From positions 2,108,001 to 2,172,000 of the forward strand of contig NZ_CP049919.1 in assembly GCF_015624425.1 (NCBI RefSeq): a DNA stretch of 64,000 bases. The letters are read 5' to 3'. This DNA comes from Roseateles sp. DAIF2 (GTDB taxonomy: Bacteria; Pseudomonadota; Gammaproteobacteria; Burkholderiales; Burkholderiaceae_C). Below, one piece after another: positions 41,275 through 48,840 of the stretch (positions are counted from its first letter, which is position 1; each line of letters opens with the position of its first letter). Both the position numbers and the translations under genes were made by a program. The notes beneath the pieces are model-generated. The model saw nothing but the letters and a program-made list of their open reading frames with translations, was not told the origin of the DNA and did no database searches.

Positions 41275-43515
41275 TCAGAACACGGGGCCGAGATAGAGAT
41301 AGAGCGCGCCGCCGCGGTCCTTGGTATGGCCCAGGGCCAGGTAGAAGGGGCCGAAGCGGGTGTCGATCGACAGGAAGCCGCTGCCGGCCAGGCGCAGCTC
41401 CGCCGACTTGATCGGGTGGCCGCGCTGCGTGACATTGCCGGTCTCGATCGAGAAGCCCAGCCTTACCGCATGGCCCAGGCCCAGCGGCATCTGGCCGATG
41501 CGCTTGGCCATCACCAGGCGCGCCAGCGCCAGATTGGAGCCGCGCATCGAATTGTCCGGGCTGCCGGACAGGCGCAGGAATCCGCCCAGCAGGCGCGGCG
41601 AGTCGTCGTCGCTGGCATGGGCGAACTCGGCATAGAGATGGCCGGCCCAGCTGCGCCACTGGAAGGCGCTCATGCCGACGAAGGCGTACTGCAGGCCGAT
41701 GTCGCCGGTCGAGCGCTTGTAGAGGATCTCCGCCCGCGCATCCAGCAGCTGGCCGCGGCTGGGGAAGGCCATCGAATCCAGGCTGTCCAGGCGGAACTGG
41801 CCGAACACGCCCTGGCGCTGCTGCGCCGGCTTGTTCTCCGGGTCCTGCGGCACCCGCAGGCGGTTCAGGTCCTCGCGGTCGACCGTGCCGAAGCGCACAT
41901 CGCCCCAGTTGCCGAGGCGCCGGCCCAGGATCAGCTCGCTGGTGCTGTTGCTGTAGGCCAGACGGGCCACGCGCAGATTGTGATCGCCGAAGATGTCGGT
42001 GTCGCTGCTCTGCGAACTCAGGCGCAGCGCGGCATACCAGGGCGAGCCCGGCCCCAGCGGCTGGCGCAGCTCGGCGCCCAGTTCGCGCTTGGAGCCGATG
42101 CGCAGCAGGGAGCGCAGCTCGGCCCCCCAGGAGTTCAGCCAGCTGGCATGGTGGGTGGCGACCAGCGAGAAGCGATTCGCGTCGTCGAAGTTGCTGTAGA
42201 GCTCCAGCCCGATGCGCAGCCGGCTGAAGGCCCAGTCGGTCTCGCTGACGCGCAGGGTGACGTCGCGCTTGCCGTCGGCGCGCTCGCTGCTCTGCACGTC
42301 GACCCGCTCGAACTCGCCGCGCCCCTGCAGCGCGGTCGCGGCCTTCTCGATCTGGGGCTGTGTGGTCGGCGCATCGGGCTTGAGCCCCAGCAGATGGCCC
42401 AGCTCGGTCTTCAGCGCCTCGGGGTTGCTGCGCTTGGTGCCTTCGATCCGAAGTTCGCCCAGCGGTAGCGCCGCCACGGCCGGCTGGCTGGCGGCCGGCC
42501 GCTGCCGCAGCGCCAGGCGGAGCTGGCGGTATTGGGTCTCCGGCAGGGCCAGCGGGGCCAGGCGCTCCTGCACCGCCATCGCGGCGCGCTCGCCGACTTC
42601 CAGCGCCTGCTCGCGCCGGCCGAAGTCCAGGAAGCTCATGCTGTCGAGCTGGGGGTCGATCAGCACATCGCTCGGTCGCAGCTCGCGCAGCGAGCGGGCG
42701 ACGTTCTGCTCGGTCAGGATCTGCAGCATCTGGTTGGTCACGCCGATCGCGCTGCTGAGCTCCTGCTCCTCCAGCAGCGGCGAGCCGGCATTGACCGCGA
42801 TGATGATGTCGGCGCCCAGCTGGCGCGCGACGTCGATGCCCAGATTGCGCACCAGGCCGCCGTCCACCAGCAGCCGGCCGTCCACCCGCACCGGCGCGAA
42901 CACCCCGGGCACGGCCATCGAGGCACGCAGTGCTAGGAACAGCGGCACCTGCTCCAGCTGCTGCAGATCGCCGCTCAGCAGATCGGTCGCCAGTGCCCGA
43001 AAGGGCAGGGGCAGGCGGTTGCTGGGCAGGTCCGCGCTGGCCGGCGAGACCAGCTGCTCCAGCGCGTACTCCAGCGCCGAGTTGCCCGCGGCCGCCGGGG
43101 GCAGGGTGGCGCCGCGCCGGTTGACGCCCATCTCGATGCGCGAGGGCACCAACTGGTCCTCCTCGCGGCGCGCATAGCTGAGGCTGCGGCGGTTCGGCCG
43201 GTCGGCCAGGATCGACTCCCAGTCCGCCGCATGCACGAAGGCCTGCAGCTCCTCGACGCTGCGGCCCGAGGCATAGGCGCCGCCGACCAGCGCACCCATG
43301 CTGGTGCCGACCACGATGTCGACCGGCACCTTGAGCCGCTCCAGGGTGCGCAGCACGCCGATATGGGCAATGCCGCGCGCGCCGCCGCCGGACAGCACCA
43401 GGCCGATCTTCGGACGGTCGGGCGGCGGCTCCACCGGCTGCGCGCGGGTCAGCGAGGGCACGAGAACGAGCAGCAGCGACAGCAAGGCGCCGCGGATGAG
43501 GGGCCGGATGGGCAT
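41275..43515 (-). CDS. Type Vd patatin-like autotransporter phospholipase (PlpD-like)
   Basis: The 746-residue protein has a signal peptide (LLSLLLVLVPSLTRA) and a patatin lipase domain (about 36-230): GGGARGIAHIGVL oxyanion loop, catalytic Ser72 in GTSMG, and DGGLV with the catalytic Asp. A POTRA-like linker follows (about 360-430, LRIEGTKRSNPEALKTELG) and then a 16-strand surface-antigen barrel (about 430-746) ending FYLALGHTKDRGGALYLYLGPVF. Members release or display phospholipase A1 at the surface. The start is taken at MPIRPLIRG; the open frame extends to 43557 without a site. Confidence 0.92.
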   Translation of the reverse strand: MPIRPLIRGALLSLLLVLVPSLTRAQPVEPPPDRPKIGLVLSGGGARGIAHIGVLRTLERLKVPVDIVVGTSMGALVGGAYASGRSVEELQAFVHAADWESILADRPNRRSLSYARREEDQLVPSRIEMGVNRRGATLPPAAAGNSALEYALEQLVSPASADLPSNRLPLPFRALATDLLSGDLQQLEQVPLFLALRASMAVPGVFAPVRVDGRLLVDGGLVRNLGIDVARQLGADIIIAVNAGSPLLEEQELSSAIGVTNQMLQILTEQNVARSLRELRPSDVLIDPQLDSMSFLDFGRREQALEVGERAAMAVQERLAPLALPETQYRQLRLALRQRPAASQPAVAALPLGELRIEGTKRSNPEALKTELGHLLGLKPDAPTTQPQIEKAATALQGRGEFERVDVQSSERADGKRDVTLRVSETDWAFSRLRIGLELYSNFDDANRFSLVATHHASWLNSWGAELRSLLRIGSKRELGAELRQPLGPGSPWYAALRLSSQSSDTDIFGDHNLRVARLAYSNSTSELILGRRLGNWGDVRFGTVDREDLNRLRVPQDPENKPAQQRQGVFGQFRLDSLDSMAFPSRGQLLDARAEILYKRSTGDIGLQYAFVGMSAFQWRSWAGHLYAEFAHASDDDSPRLLGGFLRLSGSPDNSMRGSNLALARLVMAKRIGQMPLGLGHAVRLGFSIETGNVTQRGHPIKSAELRLAGSGFLSIDTRFGPFYLALGHTKDRGGALYLYLGPVF

Positions 43516-43622
43516 CGGGGTGGAAATCTTCTGGATCGATGTCGAAGGGCCGCGCAACTCCTGCGTTCTCGCGCTAAGCTCACCGTCCCTTTTTCATGAG
43601 CCGCCCCAAAATGGCCCGCATT

Positions 43623-44099
43623 ATGTTACGCATTGGCGAAGGCTGGGACACCCACGCCCTGGTCATCGACCGTCCCTTAATACTTGGCGGTATCACGATC
43701 CCCCACAGCCATGGCCTGCTGGGCCATTCCGATGCCGACGCGCTGGCCCATGCGATCACCGATGCGCTGCTGGGCGCCGCCGCGCTGGGCGATATCGGCA
43801 AGCTCTTCCCCGACACCGCGGCCGAGTTCAAGGGCGCCGATTCGATGGTGCTGCTGGCCGAGGCCTACCGCCGCGTGCGCGAGGCCGGCTGGCAGATCGC
43901 CAATCTGGACTCGACCATCATCGCGCAGGCGCCCAAGATGGCGCCGCATATCCCGGCGATGCGCGCGCGCCTGGCCGAGGTGCTGGGCATCGAGGCCGCG
44001 CGCATCAATGTGAAGGCCAAGACGGCCGAGAAGATGGGCCCGGTGGGCGAGGGGCGCGCGATCGAGTCGCGCGCCGTGGTGCTGCTCGAGGCCCTGTAG
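43623..44099 (+). CDS. ispF: 2-C-methyl-D-erythritol 2,4-cyclodiphosphate synthase IspF
   Basis: The 158-residue enzyme cyclises CDP-ME-2-phosphate in the MEP pathway. It starts [14 protein letters not shown], with Asp and His metal ligands. Then come [46 protein letters not shown] and [18 protein letters not shown]. Starts at 43596, 43611 and 43623 are possible; the last gives the family N-terminus. It ends six bases from the convergent envZ-like gene and is separated from ispD by six genes. Confidence 0.95.
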   Translation: MLRIGEGWDTHALVIDRPLILGGITIPHSHGLLGHSDADALAHAITDALLGAAALGDIGKLFPDTAAEFKGADSMVLLAEAYRRVREAGWQIANLDSTIIAQAPKMAPHIPAMRARLAEVLGIEAARINVKAKTAEKMGPVGEGRAIESRAVVLLEAL

Positions 44100-44105
44100 C
44101 CCCGC

Positions 44106-45431
44106 TCAGCTCGCCTTCTGCAGCCGGATGGTGGTGACGAAGCCGCCACCTTCGGCGTTGGCCATCTCCAGCTGGCCACCGATGCGCTGGATCGACTTGT
44201 CGACGATCGCCAGGCCCAGGCCGGCGCCGGTGGCGGCGGTGCGCGCCGCGTCGCCGCGGAAGAAGGGCGTGGTCAGGCGCGCCAGCTTGTCGGGCGGCAC
44301 GCCGGGGCCATGGTCGCGCAGGCGCAGCACCACCCAGCCGCCGGACGTCTCGGCCGTCACCTCGACCCAGGCCGCCTCGTCCGGCGCATGGCCGTAGCGG
44401 CGCGCGTTCTCGAAGATGTTCAGCAGCACGCGGCCCAGCTCGGTCTCGTCGGCCCAGACGCGCAGATGGCTGTTGAGCTGGGTGCTGATGCGCAGCTGGG
44501 TCGGGTCGCGGAAGGCCTGGGCCTCGCGCTCGACCAGTTCGGCCAGCGGCAGCGGCTGCAGCTGCAGCTCGCTGGGCCGGGCGTAGTCCATGAACTTGTT
44601 GATGATGGCGTCGAGCTGGTCGATGTCCTGCACCATGTACTGGCGCGCCAGCTCGTCGCTGACGCTCATCTCCACCTCCAGGCGCAGCCGCGCCAGCGGG
44701 GTGCGCAGGTCGTGGCTGATGCCGGCCAGCATCACGGTGCGGTCCTCCTCCATCTTGGCCAGCTCGCGCGCCATGCGGTTGAAGCCCATATTGACCTCGC
44801 GGATCTCGCTGGTCAGCGTGCTCTCGTCCAGTCGCGAGTCGTACTCGCCCTCGCGGATGCGGCCGGCCGCATCGGCCAGCTCGCGCAGCGGCTGGTTGAT
44901 CAGGCGCGCGATCGTGGCCGAGCCGAGCACGGTGGCGATCAGCGCGATGCCGATCCACCACCAGTTGGCGCTGGCGGTCGTAATGGTCAGCGGCGCCGGG
45001 CTGGTCTGCAGCCAGAAGGCGTCGCGCTCGATGCCGAAACGCACCCACAGGCCGGACTCGCCGTTCACCCGCCGCGCCACCACCGTGTCCGGCCCGAGCC
45101 GGCCGCGCAGCTCGGCCGCCAGGCGGCGCGAGAAGGGGTCGTCCTCATAGGCCAGCCAGCGGTCGTGCAGCTCGGCCACCCGCACCTGCACGGTCTCGCT
45201 GCTGGACAGCGAGCTGATCACCGCGACGCGGCCGATCGCATCGGCATTGGCCAGCGCGGAGCGGCTCAGGTTCACCAGGCCGGCCAGCTGCTGGGCGGCC
45301 TCCATCGCGCGCGGTTCGGCCTCCAGCGCCTTGAAGGTCTGCTGCCAGGCCAGCACCGCGCCCACCAGCAGCAGGGCCAGCAGGGCGAAGGTGCGCCAGA
45401 ACAGGTTCAGCGCCAGCTGCGGGCGCGACAT
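44106..45431 (-). CDS. EnvZ-type osmolarity sensor histidine kinase
   Basis: The 441-residue kinase has two transmembrane helices (about 12-32 and 160-180) around a periplasmic domain. HAMP is LINQPLRELADAAGRIREGEY, H-box is LAGISHDLRTPLARLRLEVEM, N-box is LLNIFENARRYG, and G boxes are DHGPGVPP and GAGLGLAIVDKSI. Its ATG overlaps the ompR-type stop (TGATG). The pair controls porins and osmotic response in relatives. Confidence 0.92.
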   Translation of the reverse strand: MSRPQLALNLFWRTFALLALLLVGAVLAWQQTFKALEAEPRAMEAAQQLAGLVNLSRSALANADAIGRVAVISSLSSSETVQVRVAELHDRWLAYEDDPFSRRLAAELRGRLGPDTVVARRVNGESGLWVRFGIERDAFWLQTSPAPLTITTASANWWWIGIALIATVLGSATIARLINQPLRELADAAGRIREGEYDSRLDESTLTSEIREVNMGFNRMARELAKMEEDRTVMLAGISHDLRTPLARLRLEVEMSVSDELARQYMVQDIDQLDAIINKFMDYARPSELQLQPLPLAELVEREAQAFRDPTQLRISTQLNSHLRVWADETELGRVLLNIFENARRYGHAPDEAAWVEVTAETSGGWVVLRLRDHGPGVPPDKLARLTTPFFRGDAARTAATGAGLGLAIVDKSIQRIGGQLEMANAEGGGFVTTIRLQKAS

Positions 45432-46165
45432 CAGACGGCGTCGTCAGGCACGAAGACGTAGCCCACGCCCCACACGGTCTGGATGAAACGGGGCTGGGCC
45501 GGGTCGGCCTCCAGCAGCTTGCGCAGACGCGAGATCTGCACGTCCAGGCTGCGGTCGAAGGGCTCGAACTCGCGGCCGCGCGCCAGCTGGGCCAGCTTGT
45601 CGCGGGAGAGCGGCTGGCGCGGATGGCGCACCAGGGCCTTCAGCATCGAGAACTCGCCGGTGGTCAGCGGCAGCTGCTCGCCGTTCTTCGAGAGCCGGCG
45701 CATCGCCAGGTCGAACTCGAAGGGGCCGAAGGTCACGGTCATCGGCTCCTTGGACGGTGCGCCGGGCGCTTCCATCGCCGGGCGGCGGCGCAGCACCGCA
45801 TTGATGCGGGCCAGCAGCTCGCGCGGGTTGAAGGGCTTGGCCAGGTAGTCGTCGGCGCCGACCTCCAGGCCGACGATGCGGTCCACTTCCTCGACCTTGG
45901 CGGTCAGCATGATGATCGGCGTGTTGTCGTTGGCGGCGCGCAGGCGGCGGCAGATGGACAGGCCGTCCTCGCCGGGCAGCATCAGGTCCAGCACCATCAG
46001 GTCGACGGTCTCGCGGGTCAGCTGCTTGTTCAAGGCCTTGCCGTCCTCGGCCAGCAGCACCTCGAAGCCTTCCTGGGTCAGATAACGGCGCAGCAGGTCG
46101 CGGATGCGGGCGTCGTCATCCACCACCAGGACGCGGTTCGGACGGGTGTTGGTCGTGCTGTTCAT
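45431..46165 (-). CDS. ompR: OmpR-type response regulator
   Basis: The 244-residue regulator has a receiver (RVLVVDDDARIRDLLRRYL, phosphoacceptor in LMVLDLMLPGEDG, AKPFNPRE) and winged helix ending DVQISRLRKLLEADP and VWGVGYVFVPD. ATG 46165 has AGGAG five bases upstream; a GTG at 46171 would also read in frame. The divergent gene encodes a SIMPL protein across a 155-bp promoter region carrying a TGTAACA inverted repeat. Confidence 0.93.
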   Translation of the reverse strand: MNSTTNTRPNRVLVVDDDARIRDLLRRYLTQEGFEVLLAEDGKALNKQLTRETVDLMVLDLMLPGEDGLSICRRLRAANDNTPIIMLTAKVEEVDRIVGLEVGADDYLAKPFNPRELLARINAVLRRRPAMEAPGAPSKEPMTVTFGPFEFDLAMRRLSKNGEQLPLTTGEFSMLKALVRHPRQPLSRDKLAQLARGREFEPFDRSLDVQISRLRKLLEADPAQPRFIQTVWGVGYVFVPDDAV

Positions 46166-46179
46166 GGCCACTCCTGAAT

Positions 46180-46222
46180 ATGTAACAACGGCATTTTGCA
46201 GGGCTTTCCGCCGCTGTTACAT
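46180..46222. promoter_or_regulatory. TGTAACA inverted repeat in the ompR/SIMPL divergent region
   Basis: ATGTAACAACGGC (46180-46192) and GCCGCTGTTACAT (46210-46222) pair with one mismatch over 13 bases, spaced by 17. OmpR-family sites are often GTTACA-like repeats, so this may be an OmpR autoregulatory site for both divergent genes. Confidence 0.55.
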
Positions 46223-46320
46223 GTTTGGTCAGTGGGATTGTGAAAGGATGTTTCCTCGTCAACGGCATGGCGGAATGGGGCATTAAGCTCTGGCCCGCTT
46301 TGATGATTGAAGGGAGAACC

Positions 46321-47028
46321 ATGAAGCGAATCGAGACTTTTGTTGCCTTGGCCTTGCTGGGGGCCGCCGCCGCGGCCCAGGCGAACGGTGCGCCGCGCAA
46401 GGATGCGCTGAACCTCAGCGCCACCGCCGTGCAGGAGGTGACGCGCGACACGCTGGGCGTGGTGTTCTCGACCACGCGCGAGGGCAGCGATGCCGCCACC
46501 GTGCAGAGCCAGCTCAAGCAGGCGCTGGACGCCGCGCTGGCCGAGGCGCGCAAGATCGCCAAGCCCGGCCAGGTCGAGGTGCAGACCGGCAACTTCTCGC
46601 TCTACCCGCGCTATGCGCCCAAGGGCGGTTCGATCAGCGGCTGGCAGGGCACGGCCGAGCTGGTGGTGGAAGGCAAGGACACGGCCGCGATCGCGCAGCT
46701 GACCGGCCGCATCAAGACCCTGAGCATCGCCCGCGTCGGCTACAGCCTGTCGCGCGAGGCGCGCGAGAAGGTCGAGGGCGAGGTGGTGTCGCAGGCGATC
46801 GCGCGCTACAAGGCACGCGCTGCCGACTATGCGCGCCAGTTCGGCTTCACCGGCTACCAGATCGGCGAGGTCAGCGTGAACACCTCCGAGGGCGGCGGTC
46901 CGGTGCCGATGGCCGCGCCGATGATGCGCATGAAGGCCGCGGGGGCTATGGACGAGGCCCTGCCGGTCGAGGCCGGCAAGGAAGCGGTCAGCGTGACCGT
47001 CAATGGCGTGGTCGTGATGACCAAGTAA
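46321..47028 (+). CDS. SIMPL domain (DUF541) periplasmic protein
   Basis: The 235-residue protein has a signal peptide (FVALALLGAAAAAQANG) and the SIMPL pattern: LNLSATAVQEVTRDTLGVVFSTTREGSDAATVQSQLKQAL, GNFSLYPRYAPKGGSISGWQGTAELVVEGKD, ending VSVTVNGVVVM. SIMPL proteins are periplasmic envelope-stress proteins of unclear activity. GGGAGAACC precedes ATG 46321. Divergent from ompR, so likely under its control. Confidence 0.92.
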   Translation: MKRIETFVALALLGAAAAAQANGAPRKDALNLSATAVQEVTRDTLGVVFSTTREGSDAATVQSQLKQALDAALAEARKIAKPGQVEVQTGNFSLYPRYAPKGGSISGWQGTAELVVEGKDTAAIAQLTGRIKTLSIARVGYSLSREAREKVEGEVVSQAIARYKARAADYARQFGFTGYQIGEVSVNTSEGGGPVPMAAPMMRMKAAGAMDEALPVEAGKEAVSVTVNGVVVMTK

Positions 47029-47043
47029 GCACTTCGGCGAGTC

Positions 47044-47125
47044 GGGGCGGCGCCGCGGGCCGAGCGCCGGGCCGCCCCAAGCCGGCCCGCCATCCCCTTG
47101 GGGGATCGGCCGGCGTACCCGCCGG
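47044..47125. repeat. Cluster of three GC-rich hairpins
   Basis: GGGGCGGC (47044-47051) pairs with GCCGCCCC (47071-47078); ATCCCC-TTG-GGGGAT is 47092-47106; CCGGCG-TACC-CGCCGG is 47110-47125. They fill the gap between convergent genes (SIMPL and 3-hydroxybutyrate dehydrogenase) and probably act as a bidirectional terminator or a genome-dispersed palindromic unit. Confidence 0.55.
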
Positions 47126-47137
47126 ACGAGGGGCTCG

Positions 47138-47911
47138 CTACTGCGCCGTCCAGCCGCCATCTAAGGCCCAGGCCTGGCCGCGCACATTGCTGGCGGCGTC
47201 CGAGCACAGGAACACGCTCAGCTCACCCAGCTGCTCCGGCGTCGTGAACTGCAGCGAGGGCTGCTTCTCGGCCAGTAGCTGCTTCTTGGCTTCCTCGTTG
47301 CTGATGCCGCCGGCCGCGGCGCGCGCGTCCACCTGCTTCTGCACCAGCGGGGTCAGTACCCAGCCGGGGCAGATCGCATTGACCGTCACGCCGGTGGTGG
47401 CGGTCTCCAGCGCCACCGTCTTGGTGAAGCCGACCAGGCCATGCTTGGCCGCCACATAGGCCGACTTCTCGGCCGAGGCCACCAGGCCATGCACCGAGGC
47501 GATGTTCAGCACCCGGCCCCAGCCCTTTTTCTTCATGCCCGGCAGGGCCAGGCGGGTGGTGTGGAAGGCCGAGCTGAGGTTGATCGCGATGATCGCGTCC
47601 CAGCGCTCGACCGGGAAGGCATCGACCGGCGCCACATGCTGGATGCCGGCGTTGTTGACCAGGATGTCGCAGCCACCGAAGTCCTGTTCGACATAGGCCA
47701 TCATGGCCTCGATCTCGGCCGGCTGGCTCATGTCGGCGCCGTGATAGCCCACCTTGACCCCGAGCGCGGCGACCTCGGCCTTGGGGCCCTCGGCGTCGCC
47801 GAAGCCATTCAGCACGATGTCGGCGCCCTGGCGCGCCAGCGACAGCGCGATGCCCAGACCGATACCGCTGGTGGAGCCGGTCACCAGGGCCGTCTTTCCT
47901 TTCAACAACAT
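47138..47911 (-). CDS. bdhA: 3-hydroxybutyrate dehydrogenase
   Basis: The 257-residue SDR oxidises D-3-hydroxybutyrate to acetoacetate with NAD. It has the TGSTSGIGLGIAL nucleotide loop, NNAGIQHVAPVDAFP, catalytic Ser in IASVHG, YVAAKHG (Tyr-x3-Lys), and CPGWVLTPLVQKQ. The tail WALDGGWTAQ is typical of HBDH. A divergent alpha/beta hydrolase 48 bp away may supply 3-hydroxybutyrate from polyhydroxybutyrate or oligomers. Confidence 0.93.
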   Translation of the reverse strand: MLLKGKTALVTGSTSGIGLGIALSLARQGADIVLNGFGDAEGPKAEVAALGVKVGYHGADMSQPAEIEAMMAYVEQDFGGCDILVNNAGIQHVAPVDAFPVERWDAIIAINLSSAFHTTRLALPGMKKKGWGRVLNIASVHGLVASAEKSAYVAAKHGLVGFTKTVALETATTGVTVNAICPGWVLTPLVQKQVDARAAAGGISNEEAKKQLLAEKQPSLQFTTPEQLGELSVFLCSDAASNVRGQAWALDGGWTAQ

Positions 47912-47959
47912 GAGAACCCCCGAGGGTTGTTAGGATGGGTGTGAAGGATACAAAAAACA

Positions 47960-48820
47960 ATGTCTGAACCGCGGCTCCATCATGTGCAATGCCTGAGCGC
48001 CTCCGGCCTGCACCGCATGGCCTACTGGGAATGGGGCGAGCGCGCCAACCCGCGCGTGCTGGTCTGCGTGCATGGCCTGTCGCGCCAGGGGCGCGACTTC
48101 GACGCCCTGGCGCGCGCGCTGGCCGGGCGCTACCGGGTGATCTGCCCGGACGTGATGGGCCGTGGCCGCTCCGACTGGCGGCCCGATCCGGCGCTGTACC
48201 AGGTGCCGATCTATGTGGCGGACATGGTGACCCTGCTGGCGCGGCTGGATGTCGAGCGGGTCGACTGGGTCGGCACCTCGATGGGCGGGCTGATCGGTCT
48301 GGGCCTGGCGGCGCTGCCGCACAGCCCGGTTGCGCGCCTGGTGCTCAACGATGTGGGGCCGGCGATCGAGTACCCGGCGCTGCAGCGCATCGGCAGCTAT
48401 CTGGGCCGGCGCATGCGGTTCGCCGACATGGCCGAGGGCGCGGCCCATCTGCGCGAGATCTCGGCCGGCTTCGGCCCGCACAGCGACGCCGACTGGCTGG
48501 CGCTGTCGCGGCCGATGTTCGTGCCGGCCGAGGGCGGCGTGCGCCTGCACTACGATCCGGCGATCGCCGCGCCCTTCGCGGCGCTGACGCCAGAGCTGGC
48601 CGCTGCCGGCGAGGCGGCCCTGTGGCATGCCTATGACGCGCTGAACTGCCCGACCCTGCTGCTGCGCGGCGCCGAGTCCGACCTGCTGTCGCGTGCGACC
48701 GCCGAGGCGATGACGCAGCGCGGCCCGCGCGCCCTGCTGCACGAGTTCGCCGGCGTCGGCCATGCGCCGACCCTGGTGGCGCCGGAGCAGGTCGAGGTCG
48801 TGCGCCATTTTCTGAAGTAG
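47960..48820 (+). CDS. Alpha/beta hydrolase, possible 3-hydroxybutyrate oligomer hydrolase
   Basis: The 286-residue cytoplasmic protein (no signal peptide) has VCVHGLSRQGRDFDALARAL, GRGRSDW, nucleophile in GTSMGGLIGLGLA, LRGAESDLLS with the probable catalytic Asp, and His in GVGHAPTL. This subfamily includes intracellular PHB oligomer hydrolases. The divergent 3-hydroxybutyrate dehydrogenase supports that role, as does the phasin elsewhere in the window. A general esterase is the alternative. Confidence 0.83.
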   Translation: MSEPRLHHVQCLSASGLHRMAYWEWGERANPRVLVCVHGLSRQGRDFDALARALAGRYRVICPDVMGRGRSDWRPDPALYQVPIYVADMVTLLARLDVERVDWVGTSMGGLIGLGLAALPHSPVARLVLNDVGPAIEYPALQRIGSYLGRRMRFADMAEGAAHLREISAGFGPHSDADWLALSRPMFVPAEGGVRLHYDPAIAAPFAALTPELAAAGEAALWHAYDALNCPTLLLRGAESDLLSRATAEAMTQRGPRALLHEFAGVGHAPTLVAPEQVEVVRHFLK

Positions 48821-48840
48821 TTGTTGCTGTTGATGTTCCG

